Source of the DNA: an uncultured Prevotellaceae bacterium
GTDB taxonomy: Bacteria > Bacteroidota > Bacteroidia > Bacteroidales > Muribaculaceae
DNA: 64,000 bases
Assembly: GCA_900317835.1 (NCBI GenBank)
Contig: ONIL01000014.1
Span: 1 to 64,000, forward strand
Reading direction: 5' to 3'
The position numbers were made by a program, and so were the translations under genes. The notes under the pieces were generated by a model. It ran no database searches. It had not been told where the DNA came from and was given only the letters and a program-made list of their open reading frames with translations. This document shows, one piece after another, positions 23,650-33,216 of the stretch (position 1 is the first letter of the stretch; every line of letters begins with the position of its first letter).

Positions 23650-25368
23650 TTATGTGGTCTGTTCCATCTTGTGCAAGAAGGGCTGCAGGAATTCGTCTAG
23701 GTTATTGACGTGAAGCTTGTGGGCTATCTGTATTTTTTTGTTTGAAACGGTGCGCAGGTTGGTGTAGTGCATGCACATCATGATGACCGTCCTCGAGAAC
23801 CCGTGGCACATCAGGGCAATCATGTTGATCTCATCGTCACGCAGGGAGCCGCCGGCTCTCTCTTGGGCCTTGACCAGCACGTTATCATACAGTTCATTGG
23901 CCAGCGACTGAAGATTGTCCCAGTAAGAGGCGCCCACCTCATCGGGCCCACGCATGGTCATCAATGAGTTAAAGCGCTTGGCAAAAGTCGTTTCATTGCA
24001 CTCGTAGGACCATTGCAGCAGTTGGTGGACTACTTGTATCTGGCTGTCAACAATAGACTTGAGTTCGCTGGATTGGTGCTCAGTACTCTCTCGTTCATTG
24101 AGCAGGGTGCGCATCTGCTGTAAGCTTGTGATGGACTGGTCCAGGTCGGCCTTTTGCAGTTCATATTCTGTCTGCTGGATTTTCAGGCGGTTGCGGTATC
24201 TCCACACCAGGAAGGCCAGCCCTCCTGCAGCCAGCACCAGCACCAGCAGCACTCCCCTGAACCGGGAATTCAACATGGCATTCTCAAGTTCAGCCTTCTG
24301 GCTGTCATATTTCTTCTCGGCATCCATCAGCCGTTCAGTCATGCTGCTCATCGTCACTGAATCGGCCAAATTATGGGTAAGAGTGAGATACTTCATGGCC
24401 TCTTCCAGTTTGTGCTCATGACGTGACATGTCGGCCAGCAACTGGTAGTGCATGATGCTGTCGGCCACCGTCGCCATGGCTGGGGCATGATCTAGGTAAT
24501 AGCGGGCTGAGTCGATTCGGCCCAGGTGCAGATAGGCTGATGCAGCGGTGTAGTGAATCCTGGGGTGCAGTTTGAGCTTGCCGCTCCAGGCAATAGCCTC
24601 AACGGCATCATCTTTGGCTCCCTGATAGTTGCCATGTGCTGCACGGTACTCGGCTCGGCTGAACAGGTTTGCCACCACGTATTTTGGCTCAATCTCATGT
24701 ATGGACAGGTCAATGGCGGCGTTAATGTAGTTCATGGCACTGTCCTGCTTTTCCTTATTAATGCGGTACAGGCCACCAAGTTCGCTCAGGCAAATGATTT
24801 GGTGGTGCTTGTCGTCGATTTTCCGGAACAGTTCCAGTGCCTCACGGTATTTCTCTGCTCCTACAGTTTTTGCTCCAACGATTTGACTTTGGTACAGCTC
24901 ACCTATCATCATCTTGGCCATAGCTTGGTTCTTGATGTCATCGTCGGCGGCGACATCCTCAGCTTTGCGCAGGCTGGCGATAGCCTTGTCCAAATGGCCC
25001 AACTGCTCGTTGACGCATCCTTGATAGAGTAGGGCACGTGCGTGCTTTTCCTTGTCACCATGAACTTGGAAGTAGCGCACGGCCTCATTGATGTTGATGC
25101 TGTCGCTGGTCGTGGCTATGTTGCAGGCCGTGTTGGCCTGGGTAGTCAAAAGTGTCAGATACGCTTTGTCATGATGATTAAAAGAGGAGGTGTTGATCAT
25201 CTGGAGCATCTGCATCGCATCTTCATTCCAGTTGTCTGCCAGCAGCGAGTCCACAGCGACTAGCTGACTGTCGTCGGCAGGCTTCCCGCATCCTCCCATC
25301 AACAAGAGTAAAAACGTCAGCCCTGTGATGACTGAAAAATTTAATTTATTTGTTAGGGTTGCTTTCAT
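23650..25368 (-). CDS. TPR protein with transmembrane helix and regulator-like C-terminus
   Basis: A 572-residue protein. The ATG at 25368 puts a hydrophobic signal with a lipobox-like LLLLMGGC at the N-terminus; an earlier in-frame start would bury it. Residues about 40-365 look like tetratricopeptide repeats. One membrane helix (GVLLVLVLAAGGLAFLVW) lies near 370-390. A coiled-coil follows (LQKADLDQSITSLQQ), and then a helical C-terminal region near 500-560 with RTVSNKKIQIAHKL. This order matches Bacteroidota TPR regulators, with a periplasmic sensor part and a cytoplasmic LuxR-like helix-turn-helix. The HTH is degenerate, so DNA binding is only probable. No target gene is evident nearby. 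Confidence 0.75.
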   Translation of the reverse strand: MKATLTNKLNFSVITGLTFLLLLMGGCGKPADDSQLVAVDSLLADNWNEDAMQMLQMINTSSFNHHDKAYLTLLTTQANTACNIATTSDSININEAVRYFQVHGDKEKHARALLYQGCVNEQLGHLDKAIASLRKAEDVAADDDIKNQAMAKMMIGELYQSQIVGAKTVGAEKYREALELFRKIDDKHHQIICLSELGGLYRINKEKQDSAMNYINAAIDLSIHEIEPKYVVANLFSRAEYRAAHGNYQGAKDDAVEAIAWSGKLKLHPRIHYTAASAYLHLGRIDSARYYLDHAPAMATVADSIMHYQLLADMSRHEHKLEEAMKYLTLTHNLADSVTMSSMTERLMDAEKKYDSQKAELENAMLNSRFRGVLLVLVLAAGGLAFLVWRYRNRLKIQQTEYELQKADLDQSITSLQQMRTLLNERESTEHQSSELKSIVDSQIQVVHQLLQWSYECNETTFAKRFNSLMTMRGPDEVGASYWDNLQSLANELYDNVLVKAQERAGGSLRDDEINMIALMCHGFSRTVIMMCMHYTNLRTVSNKKIQIAHKLHVNNLDEFLQPFLHKMEQTT

Positions 25369-25412
25369 TATCCTTAATGTCGTTAGAAAATGGTCAGAGG
25401 CATTTATCACTG

Positions 25413-25420
25413 CAAAAATA
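25413..25420 (-). promoter_or_regulatory. Likely -7 box of the TPR gene
   Basis: Reads TATTTTTG on the - strand, matching TAnnTTTG, 45 bases before the chosen start at 25368. This supports the shorter start, since the upstream in-frame ATG would lie before this promoter. No clear -33 partner is seen. Confidence 0.4.
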
Positions 25421-25769
25421 AGCCTTTTTTTTGAGGAATTCTTTACGCTAAACGACAAATTACACCCGAATGACCTTTTTTGTTCTTAAGTAACTGACAA
25501 TAAACATGAAACGATTGTTGAAATGACCATCAATTGTCAGCCATTTAGTTCATATTAAGAAATGGCTATAACTGTGCAACCGTGAAATACAACATGCAAT
25601 CAAGATGATGAAACAGGTACATGCTGCCAGTCATATTCAAACCAGATGGTGTTAAAAAGGGGCAGTATATAATGACCACCCGAAGGATGATAGAGGCAAA
25701 ATGGTATATAACGAAGAAGATGTGCATATTGATACTTATTTCTAAGTGAGTCCTTATCACTCGAATTCT

Positions 25770-25806
25770 AAAAACTGGTTATCGGTTTTGCCGATTGCCA
25801 GTTTTT
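25770..25806. repeat. Inverted repeat over the valS promoter
   Basis: Nine-base outer arms (25770-25778 and 25798-25806) and four-base inner arms (25782-25785 and 25791-25794) surround a TTTTG loop that is also the -33 box. It ends before the -7 box and so is not in the valS mRNA. It could be a terminator for stray transcription or an operator. Confidence 0.6.
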
Positions 25807-25817
25807 CATTACCTTTG
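25787..25817 (+). promoter_or_regulatory. valS promoter
   Basis: TTTG at 25787-25790 and TACCTTTG at 25810-25817, exactly 19 bases apart, match the Bacteroidota consensus. Transcription would start near 25823, leaving a leader of about 45 bases before valS. The -33 box lies in the loop of an inverted repeat. Confidence 0.75.
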
Positions 25818-25867
25818 CCGTTTGAATTTAATTCTGAACAGAAATAAACATTATTATAACCAAAACA

Positions 25868-28582
25868 ATGAGCGAAAAAGACAAGACTTTAGCAACCAAA
25901 TACGACCCTAAAGAGGTCGAGGACAAGTGGTATAAGTACTGGGAATCGCACGACCTGTTCAAGAGCGTTCCCGATGAGCGCGAGCCCTATTGCATCGTCA
26001 TTCCGCCACCCAATGTGACGGGTGTGCTGCACATGGGACACATGCTCAACAACACTATTCAGGACATCCTCATCCGCCGTGCGCGCATGGAGGGCAAGAA
26101 TGCCCTATGGGTGCCTGGCACCGACCATGCGTCGATTGCCACCGAGGCCAAGGTTGTAAAGCGCCTTGCCGAGCAGGGAATCCGCAAGCGTGACCTCACA
26201 CGTGATGAGTTCCTGAAGCACGCTTGGGACTGGACCCACGAGCACGGCGGCATCATCCTGCAGCAATTGCGCAAGCTGGGTGCCTCCTGTGACTGGAGCC
26301 GCACGGCCTTCACGATGGACGAGACACGCAGCAAGAGTGTGTTGAAGGTCTTTGTCGATCTCTATGACAAGGGCTACATCTATCGTGGCCTGCGCATGGT
26401 GAACTGGGACCCCAAGGCCCAGACAGCCTTGAGCAACGAGGAGGTGATCTACCACGAGGAGAAGGGTCACCTGTATTACCTCAAGTATTATGTGGACGGC
26501 CTGCAGACCCTTGATAACGAGGAGCAACTGCGTGCCGAGGGCAACATCATCCACAAGGACGAGAAAGGTTACTATGCTGTTGTGGCCACCACGCGTCCCG
26601 AGACCATCATGGGCGATACAGCCATGTGTATCAACCCCAAGGATCCCAAGAACCAGTGGCTCAAGGACCGCAAGGTCATCGTGCCCCTGGTGAACCGCGT
26701 TATCAACGTGATTGAGGACCGCTATGTCGAGATCGAATTCGGAACGGGCTGTTTGAAGGTCACTCCTGCTCACGACCCCAACGACTATATCTTGGGTAAA
26801 ACCCACAACCTGGAGACCATCGATATCTTCAACGCCGACGCCACCATCAGCGAGCAGTCGCCGCTCTATGTCGGCATGGACCGCATGGATTGCCGCAAGC
26901 AGATTGTTGAGGACCTCAAGGCCGCTGGCCTGCTGGAGAAAATCGAGGACTACGAGAACAAGGTGGGCTACAGCGAGCGCAACAGCGACACCGCCGTCGA
27001 GCCCCGCCTGTGCATGCAGTGGTTCTTGAAGATGAGGCATTTTGCCGACATCGCCCTGCCTTGCGTGATGAATGATGAACTCAAGTTCTATCCTCCCAAG
27101 TACAAGAACACTTATAAGGCTTGGCTCGAGGACATTCAGGATTGGTGCATCTCACGCCAGTTGTGGTGGGGTCACCGCATCCCGGCCTACTTCCTGCCCA
27201 CCGACGACGAGGAAAAAGAGGTCTATGTAGTTGCCTTGAACGAGGAAGAGGCACTTGAGAAGGCCCGCAAGATTCCCGGCTACGAGAATATCGAAGCCGG
27301 CCAGCTGCGTCATGATGAGGACGCCCTCGACACATGGTTCAGTTCGTGGTTGTGGCCCATCTCGCTGTTTGATGGCATCAACAACCCCGGCAACGAGGAA
27401 ATCAAGTACTATTATCCCACCAATGACCTGGTGACCGCTCCTGATATCATCTTCTTCTGGGTGGCTCGCATGATCATGTCGGGATATGAGTACATGGGCG
27501 ATATGCCTTTCCGCAACGTCTATTTCACGGGCGTCGTACGCGACAAGTTGGGCCGCAAGATGTCCAAGTCGCTCGGCAACTCTCCCGACCCGTTGATGCT
27601 TATCGATAAGTTCGGCGCTGATGGCGTGCGCATGGGCCTGATGCTTGCCGCTCCCGCCGGTAACGACATCCTCTACGATGATGCCCTCTGTGAGCAGGGA
27701 CGCAACTTTAACAACAAGATCTGGAATGCCTTCCGCCTTGTTAAGGGTTGGGAGGTAGCTGATGTGGAGCAACCTGAGGCAAGCCGCCAGGCAGTGCTGT
27801 GGTTCCGTCATACCCTCAATGATGCCCTGGCAACGGTGAAAGACCACTTCACGAAGTTCCGCTTGAGCGATGCCATGATGGTACTCTACCGCCTCTTCTG
27901 GGAAGAGTTCTCGGCTTGGTATCTTGAGGCTGTAAAGCCCGCTTATGGTCAACCGATGGATAGGGCCACGATGACAGCAACGCTCGAATTTTTCGACATG
28001 CTGTTGCGCTTGTTGCATCCGTTCATGCCGTTCATCACCGAGGAGCTGTGGCAGCACCTCGATGAGCGCAGCGAGGGTGAGAGCATCATGTATGCCCGCA
28101 TTCCCGAGCCCGAGCAGGCCGACCAGGCCTTGCTCAAGGCCATGACCGATGTCAAGGAAATCGTTGGTGGAGTGCGCAATGTGCGCAAGCAGAAGAACCT
28201 GCCCAACAAGGAACAACTCACCCTGCAAGCCGTTGGTGGCTTGAATAACCCGTTTGAGGCTATCATCATCAAGCTCGCTGGCCTGGACAAGGTTGAGGCT
28301 GTGGGCGAGAAGGATGCTACGGCAGCCGCATTCATGGTAGGCACTGCTGAGTTTGCCGTTCCCGTGGCTGGCAGTATCGATGTTGAAGAGGAGATCAAGA
28401 AACTCGAGGCTGACCTTGAATACACCCGTGGCTTCCTTGCCAGTGTGGATAAGAAGTTAAGCAACGAGCGCTTCGTTGCCAACGCTCCCGAGGCTGTTGT
28501 CGCCAACGAGCGTAAGAAGAAAGCCGATGCCGAGAGCAAGATTGCTACCATGGAGCAAGCCCTCAAGGCCTTGAAAAAGTAA
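25868..28582 (+). CDS. valS: Valyl-tRNA synthetase
   Basis: A 904-residue class I aminoacyl-tRNA synthetase that charges tRNA-Val in the cytoplasm. The HIGH motif is HMGH at residues 55-58, after PPPNVTGVL. The KMSKS motif is at 564-568. The valine-type editing domain (CP1) contains [14 protein letters not shown]. The C-terminus ends with the coiled-coil arm typical of bacterial ValRS ([16 protein letters not shown]). The length is normal. It has its own promoter and is followed 45 bases later by rpiB, so the two may be co-transcribed. Confidence 0.98.
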   Translation: MSEKDKTLATKYDPKEVEDKWYKYWESHDLFKSVPDEREPYCIVIPPPNVTGVLHMGHMLNNTIQDILIRRARMEGKNALWVPGTDHASIATEAKVVKRLAEQGIRKRDLTRDEFLKHAWDWTHEHGGIILQQLRKLGASCDWSRTAFTMDETRSKSVLKVFVDLYDKGYIYRGLRMVNWDPKAQTALSNEEVIYHEEKGHLYYLKYYVDGLQTLDNEEQLRAEGNIIHKDEKGYYAVVATTRPETIMGDTAMCINPKDPKNQWLKDRKVIVPLVNRVINVIEDRYVEIEFGTGCLKVTPAHDPNDYILGKTHNLETIDIFNADATISEQSPLYVGMDRMDCRKQIVEDLKAAGLLEKIEDYENKVGYSERNSDTAVEPRLCMQWFLKMRHFADIALPCVMNDELKFYPPKYKNTYKAWLEDIQDWCISRQLWWGHRIPAYFLPTDDEEKEVYVVALNEEEALEKARKIPGYENIEAGQLRHDEDALDTWFSSWLWPISLFDGINNPGNEEIKYYYPTNDLVTAPDIIFFWVARMIMSGYEYMGDMPFRNVYFTGVVRDKLGRKMSKSLGNSPDPLMLIDKFGADGVRMGLMLAAPAGNDILYDDALCEQGRNFNNKIWNAFRLVKGWEVADVEQPEASRQAVLWFRHTLNDALATVKDHFTKFRLSDAMMVLYRLFWEEFSAWYLEAVKPAYGQPMDRATMTATLEFFDMLLRLLHPFMPFITEELWQHLDERSEGESIMYARIPEPEQADQALLKAMTDVKEIVGGVRNVRKQKNLPNKEQLTLQAVGGLNNPFEAIIIKLAGLDKVEAVGEKDATAAAFMVGTAEFAVPVAGSIDVEEEIKKLEADLEYTRGFLASVDKKLSNERFVANAPEAVVANERKKKADAESKIATMEQALKALKK

Positions 28583-28627
28583 ATTCCCTGTGCCGTGGTA
28601 TTGTCACGGCCATTTAAACTGAAGATC

Positions 28628-29086
28628 ATGGAGAATTCAATTTTGAAACCAGGCATTCCTGTGGCTTTGTGCAGCGATCATGCTGGTTATCAGACCAAGG
28701 AGGTCATCAAGCAGTGGCTTGATAAACAAGGTATTGCCTATAAGGACTTCGGGACTAACAATGAAGAGAGTTGTGACTATCCTGATTTTGCCCACCCTTG
28801 TGCTGCCGCTGTTGAGCAGGGCGAGTGCTATCCAGGCATCGCCGTGTGTGGCAGTGGTGAGGGCATCAACATCACCCTCAACAAGCATCAGGGCGTTCGT
28901 TCGGCTCTGTGTTGGCGCCTTGCGGTAGCCCGTCTGGCGCGTCAACACAACGACGCCAACGTCATCGCAATGCCCGGTCGTTTTGTCACCCCCGAGGAGG
29001 CCATCATGATGGTTGCCGCTTTCTTGACAACCCCCTACGAGGGCGGTCGTCATCAGCGTCGCATCGACAAGATCCCCGTCAAGTGA
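28628..29086 (+). CDS. rpiB: Ribose-5-phosphate isomerase B (RpiB/LacAB family)
   Basis: A 152-residue enzyme of the RpiB/LacA/LacB family that interconverts ribose 5-phosphate and ribulose 5-phosphate. Landmarks are CSDHAGYQTKE at the N-terminus, the YPDFAHP segment, and the active-site cysteine in VCGSGEGINIT. ATG at 28628 is preferred over an in-frame start 33 bases earlier, because it gives the usual N-terminus. It ends a valS-rpiB unit and is followed by a terminator. An allose- or galactose-6-phosphate isomerase role is possible within the family, but no sugar genes adjoin it. Confidence 0.93.
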   Translation: MENSILKPGIPVALCSDHAGYQTKEVIKQWLDKQGIAYKDFGTNNEESCDYPDFAHPCAAAVEQGECYPGIAVCGSGEGINITLNKHQGVRSALCWRLAVARLARQHNDANVIAMPGRFVTPEEAIMMVAAFLTTPYEGGRHQRRIDKIPVK

Positions 29087-29112
29087 TAAAGCTACTGTTA
29101 GTGTGATATATT

Positions 29113-29144
29113 AAGAGGGGTAACGCCAACGCGTTACCCCTCTT
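29113..29144. terminator. Bidirectional terminator between rpiB and the endonuclease gene
   Basis: A perfect stem of 14 bases (29113-29126 with 29131-29144) around a CAAC loop lies between convergent stops at 29086 and 29173. It is followed by TTTAT on the + strand and by A/T-rich sequence on the other. A strong intrinsic terminator for rpiB and probably for the - strand gene too. Confidence 0.85.
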
Positions 29145-29172
29145 TTATCAATAGCTTACTTTGTTTGAATCG

Positions 29173-30969
29173 TTAAGCTTTATGGCCCAGGATGATGTTG
29201 ACGACGGCATTGATGTCAGTGACATTCACCTCGTTGTCCTTGTTCACGTCGGCACGGCGGAGCGTGTTTTCATCGACCGGGTTGCCCAGGATGATGTTAA
29301 TCAAGATGTTAATATCAACGATGTTAACCTCATGATCGCCATTCACATCACCAACCAGTTCCTCTTCCTCCTGAACGAGGCTGTACAAGGCGATATCATC
29401 GATGTTAACTCGCATACCCGAATGCTGGACGATGCGGAAGCGTATGCTGCTTGAAACGATAATATCCATGGTGATGTGCTGCAAAGCTCCTCTTGTGAAG
29501 GTGAAACTGCCCAGGTCGTTCCACGAGAAGCCATGGTCGGTGCTGTATTCTACACTAAGCGTGGCGTCACCGTCGCTGCCATAGCATGCAGCCCAGAAGC
29601 CGATGCCGCTGACTCCACCCTCAAAGTCCTCGGCCATAGCGATGGAACTGCTGCTGGTCTTGCCCAAGCGACAAGAGAGTTCACCATTGCTCAGATTGTC
29701 GCTCCAGATGCCGGCATCAGTGAAATTCCACGTCCATGTGTGGCCTTGAACGACCTTGTTCCAATAGCCGCCGGTTGAGCAGCCTTCCCAGTCTTCGACG
29801 GTGCTCTCAGGCTCGGGTTCGGGCTCTTTCTCGCAAGAAGCGGTAACTGTGAAGATGGTGGATACCTCGCCGCTGCTCAGTGTGATGTGATTCTCATAGA
29901 AGCCAATATCCTCGCCATTGAAGGTGACGGTCAAAGTCGTGCCATTGTTGACATCACTGGCGTTGAATGTTGTCGTGTTGACACTGAAGTAGGCACTATT
30001 GCTTATCGACAGGGTGATATCTTCAGTCAGGGCCTTTCCCTTGACTGTGATGTCCATTGAGATGGACTTGCCCTCATAGGTAGCCCCCATGTCAATTACT
30101 GAGCCATTAACGGGCTCGATGAGGGCTGGGGAGATAGTTCCGCCATCAGGCCATTCCTGTCCCTGCTTGTCGCCCCAGATGTATTCGGCCAGTTCGGGGT
30201 GGTCGATATAGGGATTGCGATTACCCTGGAGTAGGAAGACGGCGTCGTTGCGTTTGATTTCTTTCTCGCTGACAGGGTCCATGCGGGTCCACTCCATCAG
30301 CATATTGATTGACCAGTTCGAGAAAGCCTTATACCCGTTGGTGAAGTCGAGTTGGGCAGTCTTGCCCCTTGGCCATGAGGGCAACTCGTTCATGTAGCAG
30401 GTAACCATGTAGAAATAGGTGCGTGCAAAATCTCCCTTGTATTCGTCATCGGGCTCAAAGACCATGCCGGTGTAACCAGGATAGGTGCTGTAACCCAGTT
30501 TTCCCTTGGCCGAATATTGCCCCGTTGTGATGCGGTCGCCGTTTGCGCACACACCGAACGGATAATTGCCGCGTTGCTGATTGATGCAGACATCGGTCGG
30601 GTAGAGGTGATGGATGTCGGTGTACATGGGGTAGGCATCATCAAACCAGCTCTTTGGGAACGAGTGCTCTCGGTTGTATCCTGAACCGATGTAGTTGGCC
30701 GACGTTCCGTGGTCGGCGGGCAGGTAGCGGTAGTCGCTATACATATCGATGATGTATCCATCAGCATCAGTGTCCGTCGTCTTGAAAGCATCCCACACCT
30801 TGCTGTAACTCAACTGAGTGTGGTTATAGATGATGTTTCTCAAGGCGGTCATTAGATTCTTGTCGGCGTTGCCTTCGGCGCTGTTGTAGTAGTTGGCTGG
30901 TGCCGAGGCAAGCAACGACTGAACGGCCAGGAAGAGAACCGTTACTGAAAGTGCTAATCTGTTGTTCAT
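29173..30969 (-). CDS. Secreted endonuclease I with dockerin-like C-terminus
   Basis: A 598-residue exported nuclease. The signal peptide ends near residue 22 (LLASAP). The endonuclease I (His-Me finger type) domain runs to about 270 and shows GYNREHSFPKSWF and TDIHHLYPTD. A beta-sandwich part (about 275-385) and a second beta-rich part of carbohydrate-binding look (about 390-530) follow. The tail (540-598) has two dockerin-like EF-hand units, GDVNGDHEVN and ADVNKDNEVN. Family members degrade extracellular DNA. It starts 12 bases after the rlmN stop, so the two are probably in one transcript. The dockerin-like tail is shared with three other secreted proteins in this window. Confidence 0.92.
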   Translation of the reverse strand: MNNRLALSVTVLFLAVQSLLASAPANYYNSAEGNADKNLMTALRNIIYNHTQLSYSKVWDAFKTTDTDADGYIIDMYSDYRYLPADHGTSANYIGSGYNREHSFPKSWFDDAYPMYTDIHHLYPTDVCINQQRGNYPFGVCANGDRITTGQYSAKGKLGYSTYPGYTGMVFEPDDEYKGDFARTYFYMVTCYMNELPSWPRGKTAQLDFTNGYKAFSNWSINMLMEWTRMDPVSEKEIKRNDAVFLLQGNRNPYIDHPELAEYIWGDKQGQEWPDGGTISPALIEPVNGSVIDMGATYEGKSISMDITVKGKALTEDITLSISNSAYFSVNTTTFNASDVNNGTTLTVTFNGEDIGFYENHITLSSGEVSTIFTVTASCEKEPEPEPESTVEDWEGCSTGGYWNKVVQGHTWTWNFTDAGIWSDNLSNGELSCRLGKTSSSSIAMAEDFEGGVSGIGFWAACYGSDGDATLSVEYSTDHGFSWNDLGSFTFTRGALQHITMDIIVSSSIRFRIVQHSGMRVNIDDIALYSLVQEEEELVGDVNGDHEVNIVDINILINIILGNPVDENTLRRADVNKDNEVNVTDINAVVNIILGHKA

Positions 30970-30981
30970 GACATTGTCGGG

Positions 30982-32058
30982 TTATTTGGGTTGTTCTTTC
31001 TTGTTCTTCGCGTCGGTGTTGCGTTGCTTGCGCACCTGGCCAGCAAGCTGGCCACAGGCGGCCGCGATGTCCTCGCCACGGCTGCGTCGGATGGTGCATG
31101 TGATGCCCTTGCTGTTGAGGTAATCACGGAAGTAGGCCATGCGCTCGTCACTGCTAGTGCGCAGCTTCTCAATGCCGGGAATGGGATGGAAACGGATGAG
31201 GTTCACGCGCACGTGCTCATTTGGGAGAAGTTCGCGCAGCTTCTCGGCGTGCTGGATGTCGTCGTTGAACCACTGCCAGCAGATGTATTCCACCGACAGG
31301 CGGCGCTGGTGGGCAAAGTCGTAGTCGCTCAGCACATCCATGACACGGTCAATGGGTGAGATGCGCTCAATAGGCATCATCGACGAACGCTCCTCTTGTA
31401 TGGCATTATGTACGCTCACAGCGATGTGTACACTGGTCTGTTCACACAAGATTTTCAGCTCAGGCAGTTTGCCCACTGTCGAAACCGTCACGCGCTTGGG
31501 GCTCCATGCCAGTCCCCACGGCTCGGTGAGGATAGCAATGACGCGCATCACCTCGTCCAGGTTGTCGAGCGGCTCGCCCATGCCCATGAACACGACGTTG
31601 GTCAGCTTGTCGCTGTCGGGGATGCTGAGCACTTGGTTGATGATTTGGTTTGCCGTCAGGTTACCGTGGAAGCCCTGCTTGCCCGTCATGCAGAAGTAGC
31701 AGTTCATGCGGCAACCTTTCTGTGACGAAATGCACAGCGTGGCGCGGTCTTCTTCGGGAATATACACCGACTCGACTGCACGCTTGTCGCCCACGTCAAA
31801 CAGGTATTTCACCGTGCCGTCCTCACTGGTTGCGGCTTTACTGGGTGGGTAAAGGCCCACGCAGTAGCGGCTCTCCAGCAACTCTCGGTTGGCCTTCGAG
31901 ATGTTGAGCATCTGCTCAAAGTCGTTTACTCGCTTTTGGTAAATCCACTGTGCCAACTGTTTGGCCACAAACCGCGGCATACCCAGTGCATTCACCGCAT
32001 CCTGCATCTCCTGAAGGGTCATGCCCGCCATCGGCTGCAATATCTTGTCGTTGCTCAT
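30982..32058 (-). CDS. rlmN: Dual-specificity 23S rRNA/tRNA methyltransferase RlmN
   Basis: A 358-residue radical-SAM enzyme that methylates C2 of an adenine in 23S rRNA and in some tRNAs. The iron-sulfur cluster motif CxxxCxxC is C116, C120 and C123 in GCRMNCYFCMTG. FMGMGEPLDN and SVHNAIQEERSSMMP are family hallmarks. ATG at 32058 is chosen over an in-frame start 36 bases upstream. A -7 box lies about 35 bases upstream of this ATG, and its TAACTTTG would overlap the longer frame. RlmN fits better than Cfr because of the overall length and chromosomal setting. Confidence 0.96.
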   Translation of the reverse strand: MSNDKILQPMAGMTLQEMQDAVNALGMPRFVAKQLAQWIYQKRVNDFEQMLNISKANRELLESRYCVGLYPPSKAATSEDGTVKYLFDVGDKRAVESVYIPEEDRATLCISSQKGCRMNCYFCMTGKQGFHGNLTANQIINQVLSIPDSDKLTNVVFMGMGEPLDNLDEVMRVIAILTEPWGLAWSPKRVTVSTVGKLPELKILCEQTSVHIAVSVHNAIQEERSSMMPIERISPIDRVMDVLSDYDFAHQRRLSVEYICWQWFNDDIQHAEKLRELLPNEHVRVNLIRFHPIPGIEKLRTSSDERMAYFRDYLNSKGITCTIRRSRGEDIAAACGQLAGQVRKQRNTDAKNKKEQPK

Positions 32059-32091
32059 GTCTCTATAAGATTTAAATGTTTGTTCAAACTG

Positions 32092-32099
32092 CAAAGTTA
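32092..32099 (-). promoter_or_regulatory. Likely -7 box of rlmN
   Basis: Reads TAACTTTG on the - strand (TAnnTTTG), about 34 bases ahead of the rlmN start at 32058. It makes the longer rlmN frame unlikely. A -33 partner is not clear. Confidence 0.5.
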
Positions 32100-32198
32100 G
32101 TGAAAATAGTTGATAGTGAATCGTTTTTTTTGTTCATTCCCAACAATAATGGTTATGAGCCTCAAATCCTGTGAGTTGATTTAATAGACAAAACCGGA

Positions 32199-33020
32199 TT
32201 AAGGATTTACCTCAATGCCGAGCATCTGTTTTAGATGAGTCTCGAGGATATGGAATCCCGGGTCGATCATTCCGCAGTGCCCATGGCCGTCAATCTCATA
32301 GAGATAGGTCTGTTGGTGCCCGGCAAGTTTCATCATGCGGGCCAGGTACTGGTTCTCGTCATAACGGCCGTAGAGTTCCAGTTCCCTGTCACCACAGATC
32401 AACACCAATGGCGGGCAATCGCCGCGCACCCAATACAGCGGTGCATACTCGTCGATGGTGGCCTGCAGGGGCGGAATGCCCTGCATCTTGCGCACGTTGT
32501 AATGGGTGATGGCCTGTCCGCTGAACGGGACATACATCATGACACTGTCAGCATCAACACCATAGGCTGCTAACCAATGCTTGTCCAAGCACAGCATCAT
32601 AGAGATGTAGCCGCCTGCCGAGTGGCCTGACACGATGATTTTGTGCGGGTCACCACCATACTCAGTGATGTGCCTGAACACCCAAGCCACGGCCTCGGCA
32701 ACATCATCAAGCGTTTCCTTGACGGAAACTTGTGGCAATAGCCTGTAGTTTACCCCTACAACCACGATGTCCTTTTCCATGAGTTGCACGGGAATCTCCT
32801 TGTTGCCAACTTCCAGGCCGCCACCATGGAACCACACTACAACCGGGCATCCAGTCACACTCTTGGGATGATACACATCAAGTTTCAGCCGCTCCAGGGA
32901 GTAGGCATCGGTCTTATGGGTGTAGGGTATGTCATTAACCTGCCTGTAGCCTTGCGCAAGCGCACCCGCACACCAGGCTGTGAGGATAAGCAATACTAAA
33001 ATTCTGGTTGTTCTTTTCAT
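32199..33020 (-). CDS. Secreted alpha/beta hydrolase (esterase/lipase type)
   Basis: A 273-residue exported hydrolase of the alpha/beta fold, close to the hormone-sensitive-lipase/carboxylesterase group. The oxyanion motif HGGG and the nucleophile elbow GHSAGG with S134 are visible. A C-terminal GHGHCGMID region supplies the catalytic His. ATG at 33020 is preferred over the earlier in-frame ATG at 33116, because it gives a signal peptide (LVLLILTAWCAGALAQ) at the very N-terminus. Such enzymes often remove acetyl or feruloyl groups from polysaccharides. The substrate is not readable. Confidence 0.9.
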   Translation of the reverse strand: MKRTTRILVLLILTAWCAGALAQGYRQVNDIPYTHKTDAYSLERLKLDVYHPKSVTGCPVVVWFHGGGLEVGNKEIPVQLMEKDIVVVGVNYRLLPQVSVKETLDDVAEAVAWVFRHITEYGGDPHKIIVSGHSAGGYISMMLCLDKHWLAAYGVDADSVMMYVPFSGQAITHYNVRKMQGIPPLQATIDEYAPLYWVRGDCPPLVLICGDRELELYGRYDENQYLARMMKLAGHQQTYLYEIDGHGHCGMIDPGFHILETHLKQMLGIEVNP

Positions 33021-33073
33021 AAATCGTAAATCAATGTTTAATATGTCCTGTGAGCGCTGCAAGTCTCGTGAGA

Positions 33074-33146
33074 AGCAAAAAAGACAAGAAGGATAATTTA
33101 TTTTACTGGTAATCAATACATTGAATCAGTTACCCTTCTTGTCTTT
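33074..33146 (-). terminator. Long-loop terminator of the BspA-like gene
   Basis: A 13-base perfect stem (33080-33092 with 33134-33146) encloses a 41-base loop with a small inner pairing. On the - strand it follows the stop at 33217 by about 70 bases and is followed by a T run. It lies just upstream of the esterase gene, which thus appears to have its own start of transcription. Confidence 0.65.
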
Positions 33147-33216
33147 AAATCAGAAAACTTAGCGCCGCAGGCCAAACAACGCGAAAGCCAATCTATTAAC
33201 TTTTATCTGTTAACTA

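Larger units (their letters stand above)
25369..25867. other. Intergenic region between divergent TPR and valS genes, 499 bases
   Basis: It holds the TPR -7 box at the left and the valS promoter with an overlapping inverted repeat (25770-25806) at the right. A weak hairpin with 8-base arms (25539-25546 and 25560-25567) lies in the middle. I see no tRNA cloverleaf and no convincing coding region. A 64-codon frame on the - strand (25566-25760) has no supporting signal. Confidence 0.55.

Noticed and set aside
25566-25760. 64-codon frame on the - strand upstream of valS
   Set aside because: No promoter or recognisable motif; hydrophobic composition is that of A/T-rich non-coding DNA.
25818-25867. 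T-box or other riboswitch controlling valS
   Set aside because: The leader after the promoter is only about 45 bases, too short for a T-box, and no specifier or antiterminator fold is visible.
29173-30969. Cellulosome component, based on the dockerin-like domain
   Set aside because: No cohesin or scaffoldin is present and the enzyme is a nuclease; the module is better described as dockerin-like only.
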